Assembly: GCA_963931925.1 (NCBI GenBank)
Contig: OZ007579.1
Span: forward strand, 38,391,957 to 38,455,956
Reading direction: 5' to 3'
Origin: Onchidella celtica
Lineage: Eukaryota; Mollusca; Gastropoda; Systellommatophora; Onchidiidae
Length of the DNA: 64,000 nt
Translations under genes and position numbers: made by a program
Shown here: positions 48,313-59,640 of the stretch, in pieces
Layout: each line of letters starts with the position of its first letter
Position numbering within the stretch: the stretch's first letter is position 1
Notes under the pieces: generated by a model
What the model was told of the DNA's origin: nothing
Database searches by the model: none
The model's input: only the letters and a program-made list of their open reading frames with translations

Positions 48313-50829
48313 ATGGCGTCCGCTTACAGTTCTGACAGTGATGATGACGATTTATTTGAGACTCTGCTAGCCCTGAAACATATCGAATCACGGCAAAAGA
48401 AGAAGAAAAGAAGACGCAGTGTATGGGTTCGTCCATGGATTCAGCGTCGTGAAAACTATGGTGCTTACACCAATCTTTTAAAGGAATTGGCTGCTGAAGA
48501 CCCACCCACATACACCTCGTTTCTGAGGATGGATCTGTGCCACTTTGAAGTGCTTTTGGAACTTGTAACACCTCTCATCAAGCGACAAAATACGCATATG
48601 AGGGAAGCAATACCACCTGGGGAGCGACTGGCACTGACTCTGAGTTTTTTGGCCTCAGGTAAACACTCAATGTATGTGGCTGCCTAATGCAGTTTGATTT
48701 AGTCCGTTTGTTAATTTGTTAGTGTAAATAATGATATGACATTAATTTATTTTAGAGTATAGTCATAATCATAAATTGTTGTTGCAAAATATCTGATTAT
48801 TTCTTCAGTTTCATGCATGTTTCTGTTGTTGTTTTTTTCTGCAGGCAGCAAGTTTCGCAATCTGCAATATTTATACAGGATTCCTCCATGTACAATTTCC
48901 AGGATAGTGCATGAAACATGTATTGCAATCTATGATGTCCTAAAAGAGAAGTATCTTCAGGTATGTGGTTCTGATGTGAAGGGCATATCTTTTACCTTTT
49001 ACTTTTAGAAAAAAAATTATCAGAAAATGCACTCTCAGCAGTATCAAGTAATACTTTATATCACTTCTACTTGAAATAATTATGTTTGTCAATGAGCCTT
49101 GCTATAATGTTTTTAGTTTATTGAATGTTATTTTTTTTAATATATATTGTATAAAATGCAATGGTAGAGGGAAAATGACATCAGTTTCACTTTATTGTAA
49201 CTACCATTTACCATAATATTCCCAAGAGATAACCTGTATGCCAAATAATACTACTAACAATAACAGTGTGTCTTGTCACATGAGACTCTCACACTCACAG
49301 ACCATCAACATCAAAAGTGAGGAAGGTGAGAAAAAGAAAGGAAAAGAAACTGGCAGAGAAAATTGAAAAAAAAAAGAAACAACAACAAACAAATGTAGCT
49401 AGGAAACAAAATGACTCAAATAGCAATCTTGTCAATGTTCAATTTTTAATTTTCTTACTCAGCATCATCAGCTGTGTACTCCAGCATGAGCTTCGTAATT
49501 TCTCTTCTTAATGCCATGGCCTTTCGTTGGTCCATGGCATCAAGTTGGACACACATGTCCATTGCAAAATAATAATGTCTGGATGACTTATTCTGTGCCT
49601 TCTGCTGCCTTTTCTGGTATATCTCTTTTAAAATTTCAGTCGCGTAATCGGGAGAAGGCTCCCGCTGCCTTTTTCTTGTCTTGCCTGGAGTAGCTGCTCC
49701 CTCACCAGTCGTCTCAAGATTTAAAATATCCCCCTCCTCATTCGTGATGGCCATTGTAGACACTATGTCCTCTCCAAAAAGGAGTGGGGATGACCCCGCA
49801 GGTGAAGGTTCACTCTCTCCTAAATTCAAACTGTCTTGTTGGATAGCTTGACTGGTGGTGGGATTTTGTGCAGGGGGCTGGAAATAGAAAGTCATCCATT
49901 CTTAATGTTTGGTTTGAATAAAATAATACATTGTAGATCTAATATGGTTAGCTTTGAAAAAAAAAACAAAAAAAACCACCCACAACAATAAAAATACAAT
50001 TTATTACACTATACAGTTTTATATTCTTTATTCACAGACTCCGCGGACAGAGGAAGACTGGCAGAAAATTGCTGAAGGCTTTGAGAGGAGGTGGAACTTT
50101 CCCAACTGTTTAGGGGCCATTGATGGGAAACATATAGCTCTGAAGGCACCAACAGGACAAGGTTCTGTCTTCTATAACTACAAACATTTTCATAGTATTA
50201 TTCTGTTGGCACTGGTTGACAGCAGTTATAAATTTATTTATGTGGATGTGGGGGCCAATGGCAGATCGGGGGATGCTGGAGTCTTCAGGGACTCACCACT
50301 CTTTAAACGACTGGAAACTGGAACCCTCCATGTTCCTCCTGCCAAGCCCCTCCCAGGGACTGACTGTCCGTCACCGTTTGTAATTGTGGGTGATGATGCA
50401 TTCCCACTTAAACCCTATTTGCTGAAACCTTTTCCCGAGAGGTATGATGTACCACAACAGGAAAGAGAAAGGAGACGCATCTTTGACTACAGGCTATCAA
50501 GGGCGCGCCGCTGCGCAGAAAATGCATTTGGCATCATGGTACAGCGGTTTGCAGTCTTTCAAACGACCATTTCGCTGGGCCCTGAAAAGGCAACAAATGT
50601 AACATTGGCAGCCCTTGCCCTTCATAATTATCTGATGAAGGAGATGGATATGGCTTATTCAACAGGAATAGACCATAAGCTTAATGATAATAATTTAAGA
50701 TGCATACAAAGTCAAGGAGGAAACAGGAGTGGGGCTGATGCAAGAGGTGTGAGAGAGATTTTTGCCAATTATTTCAACAGTGTTGGCAGTGTGCAATGGC
50801 AGTTTAACCTTCCCTCAAAGAATAAATAA
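48313..50829 (+). CDS. PIF/Harbinger transposase (HARBI1-like, DDE_Tnp_4), 3 exons
   Basis: Exons are 48313-48658, 48845-48960 and 50038-50829, with introns gtaaac...ctgcag and gtatgt...ttcacag and consistent phases; the product is about 417 residues. Exon 1 has an acidic start, a KKKKRRR patch and the RPW..RR...GAY..L...L pattern followed by the helix-turn-helix region. Exon 2 reads GSKFRNLQYLYRI...ISRIVHETC. Exon 3 is the nuclease: GAIDGKHI (Asp ~183), YVDVGANGRSGDAG (Asp ~233), VGDDAFPL, and RRCAENAFGIM (Glu ~315). The enzyme cuts the transposon ends and joins them at TWA targets. In known Harbinger elements the accessory DNA-binding protein aids its nuclear import and end binding. All three acidic residues are present and no stop interrupts the frame. 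Confidence 0.9.
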
Positions 50830-52790
50830 ATTTTCTTCTGCCCACATTTACATGTCTAGTATATCTTTTCGGGACTGCTAAATTGCCTTGTGTGTGCAAA
50901 TGTAAGCATGCCAAAAAGTCAAGTGTTTTTTTTTTTTTGCTTTAAATTGTTTTTTTTTCAAGTAATAAAATGGTGAACTTCATATTCTTAACAAATTGTG
51001 CCAAGACAGTGAGTTATTTCTATTTTTCTATTTTAATCTTTTGCCACTCTATGTCCTGTATTAAGTTCTGTATAATGTATTAAAAACTATACTAATTTGT
51101 ACAAAGTTGGTTGTTGTTTGTGAATCTCCAAAAATTATTTTATATCAAGGGTCCAGATTACTGTTTACCAAAATCACAGCGTTAAATTACAATACATTAA
51201 ATACCAATACATGACAATAATGACACACATCCAGATCATGGGACTAGATCTAGATAACATATTTTATATCCAGTTCCCAAACTCATTAAATTTGATAACA
51301 TACATGACGTACTAACTTAACCACAATAACCAAAATAAAAATAAAGTCTGTCAGAATTAGCAACTTTCATTACACGTTTTGAAAACAAAGGCCCAAAGAA
51401 AAAAATTAAAAGAGAAAACTAAAGATACCTCATTGATTTTTTTTTTCAAAAGCCACACATTTGGGGGTTTCATGTTCAACTATATGATAGCTCCAATAAA
51501 CAAATTAGAATTTATTTCACTCCTTTGTTTCAGTTAAATATGAACTAAAATCTCTCAGTGAAAAATGAAATACATACGACAGAGAAGTGTCGTTTAAGTT
51601 TAATCTTAGTAAATTCATCACACAAATTGGTATTGTTCTAGCTAGAACCACGTTAATAAAGATTTGGTATCACAAATAAACAATGGATTTGCTGAACATC
51701 ACATTAGCGCTGACGACATCGAAAGCACGCACCATTCAGGTGGAGCAAAAAACATTCTGGATCAATGCTACTTACAATACATTTAAATTATTTAGACCGC
51801 TCCTGATTGACACATGTGGCTCAAGAAAATGCAGTTTGCTGAACCACCTCCACTTCGGCACATGAACATCGGCAGTTCCGGCTCCACTTCTTTTGCTGTC
51901 ACGAACAGCCCTCAGCTCTTTTGTAAATGTACTGCGAAGTTGCTTTATTCGCTCTTTTATTGACTTGACAGCATCTCCTGTAACGATAATACACAAGAAT
52001 ATAATGAGGTTTATGTGCCGAATTATTTATTGAAAAGTTTAAAAACTTAAAGCAGTTGCATCTTCATTCCTACACTTTTAAGAAAAGCATTACTTGATGG
52101 AATAACCCAGCCTTGGATGGGATAGACGTTTATAAATACATGAACTCCTTCTCCTGGGGTGGTGGATGGTCAATCTGTCCATCTGGTGATCTGCTGAAAG
52201 AGCCCCAATAGTTGTTCATGCTTTTGTTTACTGGTTGGAGCTATACTGTATCAGCAAAGCAGTGGGATCGTAGCACAGCACAAGTCATACGAAGTAGGTA
52301 GTTACGAGAATGATTGTCCAACACTCGTGTATTCCTGCTAGATGATAGTAGATCTATCCAGTAACTAGATTTAGATCTAGTGCTCGTCTCTACTAGTACT
52401 ACTAGAGTCTACTACTACTAGTCATGATACGGGGTCAAAACCATTTAAAAAAGCACTTAATTACACTCTTCACTGAAGAACAATGCATAATTCATACTTA
52501 GGCAATCAGTCATACCCACAAATACAATACTGTAATGACAAATCTAACACAACCAAAGTCACTCCCGAAAACTAAGACAGTCCGAAAACTGACACAGATA
52601 GGTGCTGCCTAATTCATGATTGATGTATGAACTTACCGTTTTCTTCTAGCCCAAGAGCTCTTGCAATACGTTCCAGGGCCGCATTCCTGGCATCTTTATT
52701 CTGATAATTAGAAGATTTTGTGTCCCATAAGACTGGTTCATATTCGAACAAATAGATGAAGTTCTCCGTCACTGTTAGCCTCAGCGCCAT
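49455..52790 (-). CDS. MADF-BESS accessory DNA-binding protein of the Harbinger element
   Basis: Exon 1 (52790 down to 52637) starts ATG and encodes ENFIYLFEYEPVLWD...YQNKDARNAALERIA, the first half of a MADF (Myb/SANT-like) domain. It ends at a gtaagt donor in phase 1. Exon 2 (51977 down to about 51776) continues DAVKSIKERIKQLRSTF and then PKWRWFSKLHFLE, completing MADF. The last exon (49877 down to 49455) encodes a Pro/Ser/Glu-rich linker, a KTRKRQR patch and a BESS-like tail (MDMCVQLDAMDQRKAMAL). The exon 2 to last exon join is unresolved: the strong gtaagt donor gives the wrong phase, while a weaker gtattg donor six bases earlier fits, or a small exon is missing. The last exon lies within transposase intron 2 on the opposite strand. 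MADF-BESS proteins bind DNA and can self-associate, fitting the accessory role of Harbinger Myb-like proteins. Confidence 0.78.
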
Positions 52791-52953
52791 TTTAAAGCTG
52801 GGTCAAGGATTCCGAAATCAGAACAGAAAATAGAAACAGTTCTATTTTCGAATTCGGAGGGGAAATCAGAACAGAAAGCAGAAAGCACGCAGTTTCGTTC
52901 TGATTTTGTAATTGTGTAAAGGCAACGGACTTTCTGCAAAGTTTTGAGGGGAA

Positions 52954-52990
52954 ATCAGAATTCTGATATCGTAATAGTGGACACAGGCCT
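52954..52990 (-). repeat. Harbinger right terminal inverted repeat
   Basis: Perfect inverted copy of 48148-48184, followed directly by the TTA duplication at 52991-52993. Confidence 0.97.
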
Positions 52991-53344
52991 TTATGTGAAC
53001 ACAGCTTAATTCATGCTATAGGGGTGGGCAAAAAAGGGGTTAGGACCGAATAACACAACAATGATATAACCCCCCCCCCCCCTCCAGTATTATTATTATT
53101 TTTATAATCATTAAGTTATTTATGATTTAATCTATACTATTTATATTATTTTGTGGACTTGAGATTTTTCGTTGCAAAAGGCTTCTGAACCACTCAACTC
53201 TCAGACTTCAAATTTTATATAGTGCATCAGAATGGATGTAAGGGTGCACAGTTTTTAATGGAAGTCTCAAATCGGTGTAGTTTTTTTTTATTGGAAATTT
53301 ATTGTTTGCCCAATTTTAGATCTATTTCGAGTCATGGTTCGCCA

Positions 53345-53602
53345 TTTTAAGGTTTCATTATCACTTCCTGCGATGTGTTCACTATCAAACACACTAACCC
53401 GTGCGCAAATCATGCCATTGTACGGATGCGCAGGGTGTCAACTCACAAAGGCAGAGCAGTAAGACTTATTTAAAAACAAACAAACAAAAATAAAATAAAC
53501 AAATAGGAACAGACAAGATGAAGCAAGTCCATAATAACCACCCAGAACTGAAACTAATATTCAAACCGATTTATCCCGGGCAGGGCGGGGGACCTCAGCT
53601 AG
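53345..53602 (+). mobile_element. Helitron-like element, 5'-truncated copy
   Basis: Matches the last ~260 bp of 14239-14771, including TTATCACTTCCTGCGATGTG, the CCCGGGCAGGGCGGGGG hairpin region and the CAGCTAG end before T. Confidence 0.75.
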
Positions 53603-55124
53603 TTATATTATGTTTTACAAAGTGCAAAAAATCGAATTCGAGACCAGGCGAGTTCAAGTCTAACAAATAAAAAATAAATTCCTCACGGCTTAGTTTAAAA
53701 TATGGGCTAATGTAAAATTTAAATTGAATTTAAAAGACAATTTCTGAGAAAAGCGTAACATTGAAATTAGAAAACCCAGCTTTAAGTGACACCTGTTAGC
53801 TTCCAATTTGAAATGTTTACCAGCAATGCGCAGGTGGGTCTTTCTTACCTTGCACATAGCAGATTAGATCTAGGTCTTTTCCTGAAAACAGTAACTCAGC
53901 GAGTATATCCAGCCTTTCCTTTTAAGCTCACTTCTTCCTTACAATTTCTCAATATCCTCGTGATTAGAGAATATTGTTTTTCTTTCAAGTTCAAGTTGAT
54001 TGCAGGCCTGACAGCCATTTCAAAATACACTAAAGAAATCATGCAAAGAAATATTTGAAAAACATTAAAAAAAACAAAAACAAGAAAAGCATGGACACTT
54101 ACTCTCTCTGCTCCTGCGTCTACAATTTATACACTTATGTACAACAATGTGCAATAAAATATGGAAGCGCATATCCGTACAACAAGTAGTAGCAAAACAA
54201 TCCGATTTCTGCTCGATGATTGCGTGATCTGCGCTAATAATATACTTGAGTGTACGTCGACCTCCAATGGCTATCCCAACCCCTTTTCGCCTGATTAGTT
54301 AATCTGACTACCGCCCATTGATACAAACTGACTAGACCCTCACGCCCCCAGGTCCATCTGACTATTCCATGTGTTGTCACTTTAAATTCGTGAACACCAT
54401 ACCAAGTTTTGTTTCAGCAAACCTTCAGCAGTCGCGCTTTTGGTAAACATGTTGTACGGATATGCACTGTCCATATCCATACATGTTGTATACTTCAAGA
54501 TACACTTCCATAAAATAAAGCTTTAACTTGTAATTGCCAGCAACAGCCGTCATTTTTCACCCCCCCCCCCCCCGATCCTTTCCCACCTTTATCTGTCGTG
54601 AATTTACGATACAAGAAAACATCACTAGCACTTACGTTTTCTCACAAAGAAGACTTCAGATTCCAGACCTCACCAGGAGAAGTCATAAAGCGACATTGTT
54701 GTACGGTATTCGTTTAGTACTTTAGGGCAAAGCAGTCCAAACAAAATAATGTAGCTCTGAAGCGTGCATCGATGACAGAACATGATATGAGATGTAAAAT
54801 TGTGTTGCCGTACGTCCAACCTATCTAGTACTGTATAACAGTCATGAAGTTTCACCGACACACTATCAAACACGTCGACTTAACATTTTATGTGACGTTA
54901 CGCAAATGATATTGGCTTTTCTCCCCCACGTCTCCCCGGGCAGGTTACTGTAAACTTATTGACCATTGCGCATTATTCATACCCGTATTGGAAAGAAGTT
55001 GACGTTTTCAGTAGATTATTAGACAATGCAGGTACACATGAAAGTAGATACTGTTCTACTTCAAATGTATATTATTATGTGTGTATGTATGTGTGCACGT
55101 GTGTGTGTGTGTCTATGAGTGTGT

Positions 55125-55159
<35 letters not shown>

Positions 55160-55314
55160 GTGATCACAGTTTTGCTGCAGCTGGAGTCAGTGAAGTGGCG
55201 TATCCCGCATCTTGTACTGTTTCTGTGCAAATCTTGTCACCAGAATACAGTGACATCTTTTGTATTTTTATCAACTTGAAATTTTGCCAACATCAATAAT
55301 TTTGTTTTATTCTC
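53603..55314. other. Non-coding, no gene seen
   Basis: AT-rich; TG microsatellite at 55080-55158. Short ORFs only. Confidence 0.45.
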
Positions 55315-55447
55315 TGGTTGTTGTGGGTGTGGTTTTTGTTGTGGCTGTTATTGTGGATGCTATTGTAGTTGTTGTGGTAGTTTTTGTGATTACCGTTGTT
55401 GTGGTTGTTGTTGTTATGGTTAATGTCGTCGTGGTTGCTATTGTGGT
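55315..55447. repeat. GTT/GTG array, left half
   Basis: Valine-codon-like GTT/GTG repeats cut by the LTR retrotransposon at 55448; the right half is 62120-62490. Confidence 0.85.
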
Positions 55448-56046
55448 TGTAACAGTGAATGCAAATTTCAGCACGTTATAATGGGGAGAGTCAGATGAAC
55501 TGATCGTCTACCCCTTAAAAAACGAAACTGTCTCGAACTGTTGTAGAAATAAATAACAGGATCCGATGAACAATTAATGCTAACGTTTAATGACTGTAAA
55601 CAAGAGCTGATATCCACAAGTTACTTACACCTAGCTAGCCGGGAAGACACACTTCTAACTATGACTGGATTTGCACACCTACGATTTGCCCCCTCTTACT
55701 CGCCTGGCCCTCCTTATATATATTCTGTCCAGGAACGTTCAGGAAGCGGCTTAACCGCCCCATAAGCACGAGACAGACCTAGATCGTTCGGGACACATAC
55801 AAGCCACCCAATCGTACACAGACACGTCACAGAATTACATCACTCAAGGTCGACCTAGCGTAATCTCGGATACCGCAGTACCTTCTTAGACCTTCTAGAT
55901 TTTCTACAGTGAAACAAACAAGCCACATCAAAGAGAAATACCGGCCTTGCTGGCGAGAGGGGGGAGGAAGATCGCTAAGTGAGACTCGCCAAGCGGGGGG
56001 GGGGGGGGTGAGAAAATATCGATCGTCCTACTAGTGGGACGCTACA
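55448..56046 (-). repeat. 3' LTR of the Gmr1-like element
   Basis: About 599 bp. Starts on + as tgtaacagtgaatgc and ends ggacgctaca. Differs from the 5' LTR by a handful of substitutions and a G-run length difference at 55997-56009. Confidence 0.95.
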
Positions 56047-56062
56047 CAACTCCCCAATTTAA
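56047..56062 (-). other. Candidate polypurine tract
   Basis: Directly inside the 3' LTR the - strand reads AATTGGGGAGTTG before TGTAGCG. The GGGGAG core is purine-rich and in the right place to prime plus-strand synthesis, though the tract is short and impure. Confidence 0.45.
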
Positions 56063-56335
56063 GATGAACATTCTTCAACTATCTACATCATAAAGCGTCT
56101 ACACTATCATAAAATACTTATCATCTCCAATCTTACAATAGACATTGCTAATACTGTACTAGGTGCCTTCCCAATACCCTAAGTACAATACAATAACCAT
56201 AGTATCTTTATAACACTAATACAGTATCATTACAATATCATTACAGTACCATTAAGAAACCATGGTCAACAGTAGACCTACTATTATACATAATACACTA
56301 CCACCACTGTGGTGAAACGATGATCAATGATACTA

Positions 56336-56524
56336 TTAAAAATCATACAATGGTGAACGATGGCCATCCAATACACAATGCTTCGTGTACGAAACATAGC
56401 ACATAAACGTCGTACATAACAATGATTGTCCTAAAATACCAAATGCATAAATGCATAAACTCATAGATACAATGGCAAAAATACCAACACATATCGACCA
56501 CTGATCAGGGTCTAACTTCATCAT
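56336..56524 (-). CDS. Small hydrophobic ORF between pol and 3' LTR
   Basis: 62 codons, ATG to TAA, on the element's coding strand in the 780-bp stretch between pol and the 3' LTR, where an env or accessory gene would sit. Residues ~12-40 are strongly hydrophobic (ICVGIFAIVSMSLCIYAF), so one or two membrane segments are possible. No family is recognised. The sequence around it is AT-rich with short ORFs only, so chance is a real alternative. Confidence 0.2.
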   Translation of the reverse strand: MMKLDPDQWSICVGIFAIVSMSLCIYAFGILGQSLLCTTFMCYVSYTKHCVLDGHRSPLYDF

Positions 56525-56829
56525 ATAAGATCAAACAAAGCAGTACCACACTGCCTAAGGTTAAGCCACTCGCAAATTACATCACTGCAACATACAAAAT
56601 CACTGCTTGCTTGCAGTTCCTATTTGGGTTACAGTCTTCAAAAATTACATTGTCCCATTGGTGACAAATAATGAAAACATCAAAATATGACTAATACATA
56701 GTGGCTCTCTGCCGGCCAATAATTCAATACTCATTCAGATATGCCATTACATTACAATACAGTCATCACAGAAAATTATCTAATAGGCAAAAATCTGGGT
56801 TACAATACATCTCACTGAACTTGTACTAT

Positions 56830-59598
56830 TCAAAACACTCTACTCAGGAAGTCGGCGCCGACATTTTCCTTGCCCTTGACATACCTAATCATGAATCGAT
56901 ATGACTGTAAAAATAGACTCCATCGTAATAGCTTTGGGCTGTCAAATCTGGCAGAATTCAAATACTCTAATGACCTATGGTCAGTCTGGAGCACAAACTC
57001 CTTACCGTACAAGTACAAAGTAAACTTCTTTACGGCCCAAACGATGGCTAGGCATTCTCGCTCTGAGACTGAATATTTCGTCTCACGAGGTAATAGTTTA
57101 CGACTGGCATATGCCACGGGATACAACTTTCCCTCATATTCCTGCATAAGAGCAGCACCCAACCCGCGATCTGATGCATCAGTTGCTAAGACAAATTCTT
57201 TTGAAAAATCTGGCAAACATAACACGGGTTTGGAAACAATGGCATTCTTCAAAGAAGTGTACGCTTTCTCCTGCACTTCTTCCCACTGAACTACATTGGG
57301 CTGACCCTTTCTAAGCAAATCAGACAGTGGTGCTGCAATCGCTGCGAAGTTAGGTACAAATTCTTGGTAATATCCCAACAGTCCTAAAAATGCTTTTACT
57401 TCCTTTTTAGTGGTGGGTCTGGGTGCATCCCGCACCTTACACACATTTTCTTCTAACAAGCCAATCATACCCTTTCCCACTGAGTGTCCAACAAAGTCCA
57501 CTTCAGACGTTCCAATCAGGCACTTGGATGGTCTTGCAGTTAATCCAGCTTGGTCCATCCTCTGCAGCAATTCCTTGAGAGCCTTCACATGCTCGTCGAA
57601 TGTCTCTGTATGGATCAGCAGGTCGTCCACATACGCTGTCACATTGTTCAGTCCCTGGATCAATGGCGTCACGATCCTGTTCAGTGTAGCTCCTGAGTTC
57701 ATCATCCCGAAGGGCATCCGGGTGAACTCATAGTGTTCGCCCATGGTGACGAACGCTGTCTTTGGAATGTCTTGTTCCCGGACTTGCACTTGCCAGTATC
57801 CCTTGCTCAAGTCGATCCGAGGGAATATTCTTCCTCTCGACAGATTCTGGAAAACTTCCGATGGGGCTGCTGTCGGATGAGGGTCGAACACAGTGATCTT
57901 GTTCAGCCTCCTGTAGTCGATGCAGACTCGGTTGGATCCATCCTTCTTCTTGACGACAACAACCGGTGAAGCATACGCTGATGAGCTCCTGCGTATGATG
58001 CCCAACCGCTCCATGGTGCTGAGCTCCTCCTTCAAGGAGTCGCGCATAGCATAGGGCACCGGATATGGTCGTTGCCGAACAGGTAGCTCTGATGTCAGGT
58101 CGATGCGATGTTCGCCTAACTGGCAGCATCCGGGGAGATTGGTGAAGATGCGTTGATACTCCTTCACCACGTCGCCGAGTTGTTGACGTTGTTCCGGCAT
58201 CAGCTGCGTTCCATATTGGACATCTTCGTAGCCTTCCTTCTGGTCCCAGCTCCCTAGGTCGGCAAGGTCCTCCGTCGTTCCACCGTTGTCGTCTTCCAGG
58301 TCGCAGTCCTCGATGACTGTCATGCCAGCTGACTCTACAGGTTGACTCTCGTCCATCACGTCGTCCTCTGCCAGCACAGTCCCAGCACCATCACCATCGT
58401 AGTCCATCATAGCGTCATCTCCAGGTGTGGTGTCGCTCCTGCCGTCGTTCATCTCACACATCTCGTTCACGACAGATGCCGGTCCCATTGCCGCCGCCGC
58501 TGCTTGCGTCGTCGCTGGTGTAGTCCTGGGGATATACCTCTTGAGAAGGTTAGCGTGCAATGTCTTCTCTTTTACACCCATCTTGACTCTGTAGTCGTTG
58601 ACACCGACCACCGAGACTACCTTGTATGGTCCCTTCCACTGGACTAAGAGCTTGTTGGCGTTTGTCGGCAGCAGTACTAAAACTTCGTCGCCAGGGCGGA
58701 ACTTCCTCTCTCGAGCCTTCCGGTCGTAGTAGGTTTTCTGTCTACCTTGTGCCTTTGAGAGCTCTTCCGTCGCTAACTTCCACGTGTCCTCCAGCCGCTC
58801 GCGTAGTTCCATGACGTACTGGTAACTGGTCTTTGTCTCCGCCTCCTCTACATCCTTAGTCCATAATTTTCGCAAGATGTGCATCGGTCCTCTCACCGTT
58901 CTTCCATACAGCAACTCGAATGGGGCGAACTTTGTCGATTCTTGGGGAACTTCACGATACGCGAAGAGCAACGGGTTAATGTATCGGTGCCACTGCTTAG
59001 GTTGCTCCGCGCACAGTCGCCTCAAGGTCTTCTTCAGTGTGCCATTAAATCGCTCCACCAGCCCGTTGCACATAGGGTGGTAGACTGTGGTGGTCGACTG
59101 TCGAATTCCCAGTAATCTGTTCGTTTCTTTCATGACGTCCGACATGAATTGAGTCCCTTGATCAGATAAGATCTCCTCGGGCACACCCAAACGGCTGTAG
59201 ATATTTACTAAGGCTTCTGCTACTGTCTCTGCGTCAATCTTCTTCAAGGGGGTCGCTTCAGGGTAACGAGTAGCGTAGTCTACGTATACTAGGATATACC
59301 GATGTCCGCCTTCACTTGGGGGGTCAATAGGTCCTACCAGGTCCACGGCCACTCTCCTAAATGGGACGTCTACCACTGGCATACTCTGCAAATGCACCTT
59401 AGGAGTCGCTCCATTGTTCACTGTTCTCTGGCAGATGTCGCATGAGCGGCAGTATCTCGCGACGACACCTTCGATACCAGGCCAGTAAAAATTGCTCATC
59501 ACCCTGTCCTTCGTCTTCTTCACGCCGAGATGTTCTCCGACGACAGAATCATGGGCAACGCTCAGTACATAGTCCCTCAGTTTCTCGGGTAGTACCAC
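56830..59598 (-). CDS. Pol: integrase - reverse transcriptase - RNase H (Gmr1-like order)
   Basis: The ORF of 922 codons is open from just after the TAA at 59641-59643; the first residues shown start at a GTG (59598), so the true N-terminus is part of Gag-Pol. Domains in order: H2C2 zinc module (His16, His23, Cys53, Cys56); integrase core with Asp86, Asp146 and Glu182, the D-D35-E spacing; a WKGPYKVV GPY/F-like module at ~321; an acidic spacer (~394-450); reverse transcriptase with PRIDLSKGYWQ (Asp596) and YVDD (656-659); RNase H with ATDASDRG (Asp807), SERE (Glu846/848) and QTDHRSL (Asp873). All catalytic residues are present. Integrase lying before RT is the Copia-like order but the sequences are Gypsy-like. 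No envelope gene of recognisable type follows. Confidence 0.95.
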   Translation of the reverse strand: MVLPEKLRDYVLSVAHDSVVGEHLGVKKTKDRVMSNFYWPGIEGVVARYCRSCDICQRTVNNGATPKVHLQSMPVVDVPFRRVAVDLVGPIDPPSEGGHRYILVYVDYATRYPEATPLKKIDAETVAEALVNIYSRLGVPEEILSDQGTQFMSDVMKETNRLLGIRQSTTTVYHPMCNGLVERFNGTLKKTLRRLCAEQPKQWHRYINPLLFAYREVPQESTKFAPFELLYGRTVRGPMHILRKLWTKDVEEAETKTSYQYVMELRERLEDTWKLATEELSKAQGRQKTYYDRKARERKFRPGDEVLVLLPTNANKLLVQWKGPYKVVSVVGVNDYRVKMGVKEKTLHANLLKRYIPRTTPATTQAAAAAMGPASVVNEMCEMNDGRSDTTPGDDAMMDYDGDGAGTVLAEDDVMDESQPVESAGMTVIEDCDLEDDNGGTTEDLADLGSWDQKEGYEDVQYGTQLMPEQRQQLGDVVKEYQRIFTNLPGCCQLGEHRIDLTSELPVRQRPYPVPYAMRDSLKEELSTMERLGIIRRSSSAYASPVVVVKKKDGSNRVCIDYRRLNKITVFDPHPTAAPSEVFQNLSRGRIFPRIDLSKGYWQVQVREQDIPKTAFVTMGEHYEFTRMPFGMMNSGATLNRIVTPLIQGLNNVTAYVDDLLIHTETFDEHVKALKELLQRMDQAGLTARPSKCLIGTSEVDFVGHSVGKGMIGLLEENVCKVRDAPRPTTKKEVKAFLGLLGYYQEFVPNFAAIAAPLSDLLRKGQPNVVQWEEVQEKAYTSLKNAIVSKPVLCLPDFSKEFVLATDASDRGLGAALMQEYEGKLYPVAYASRKLLPRETKYSVSERECLAIVWAVKKFTLYLYGKEFVLQTDHRSLEYLNSARFDSPKLLRWSLFLQSYRFMIRYVKGKENVGADFLSRVF

Positions 59599-59640
59599 TT
59601 GTCTTGTAATCGTAGCCTGTCTTATGTCCCTATAAATCCG

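Larger units (their letters stand above)
48148..52990. mobile_element. Complete PIF/Harbinger DNA transposon with TTA target duplication
   Basis: The element is bounded by a perfect 37-bp inverted repeat (48148-48184 and 52954-52990) starting AGGCCTGTGTCCACTATTAC, and is flanked by the 3-bp duplication TTA (48145-48147 and 52991-52993). TWA duplications are diagnostic of the superfamily. It carries two convergent, interleaved genes: a three-exon transposase on + and a MADF-BESS protein on -. Transposase catalytic residues and splice sites are intact, so it could be recently active. It sits inside an older 'CGGAAACGG' MITE whose two halves lie at 47972-48147 and 52991-53008. Confidence 0.95.
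47972..53008. mobile_element. 'CGGAAACGG' MITE copy interrupted by the Harbinger element
   Basis: The left half (47972-48147, AAGCTGGTTTTTCATGTGTA...) and right half (52991-53008, TTATGTGAACACAGCTT) are separated by the 4.84-kb Harbinger transposon. TTAA is found at both outer edges, suggesting a TTAA target for this family. Confidence 0.75.

Noticed and set aside
57728-58129. ORFs in other frames of the retrotransposon pol and gag
   Set aside because: Shadows of the real coding frame, which has all catalytic motifs.
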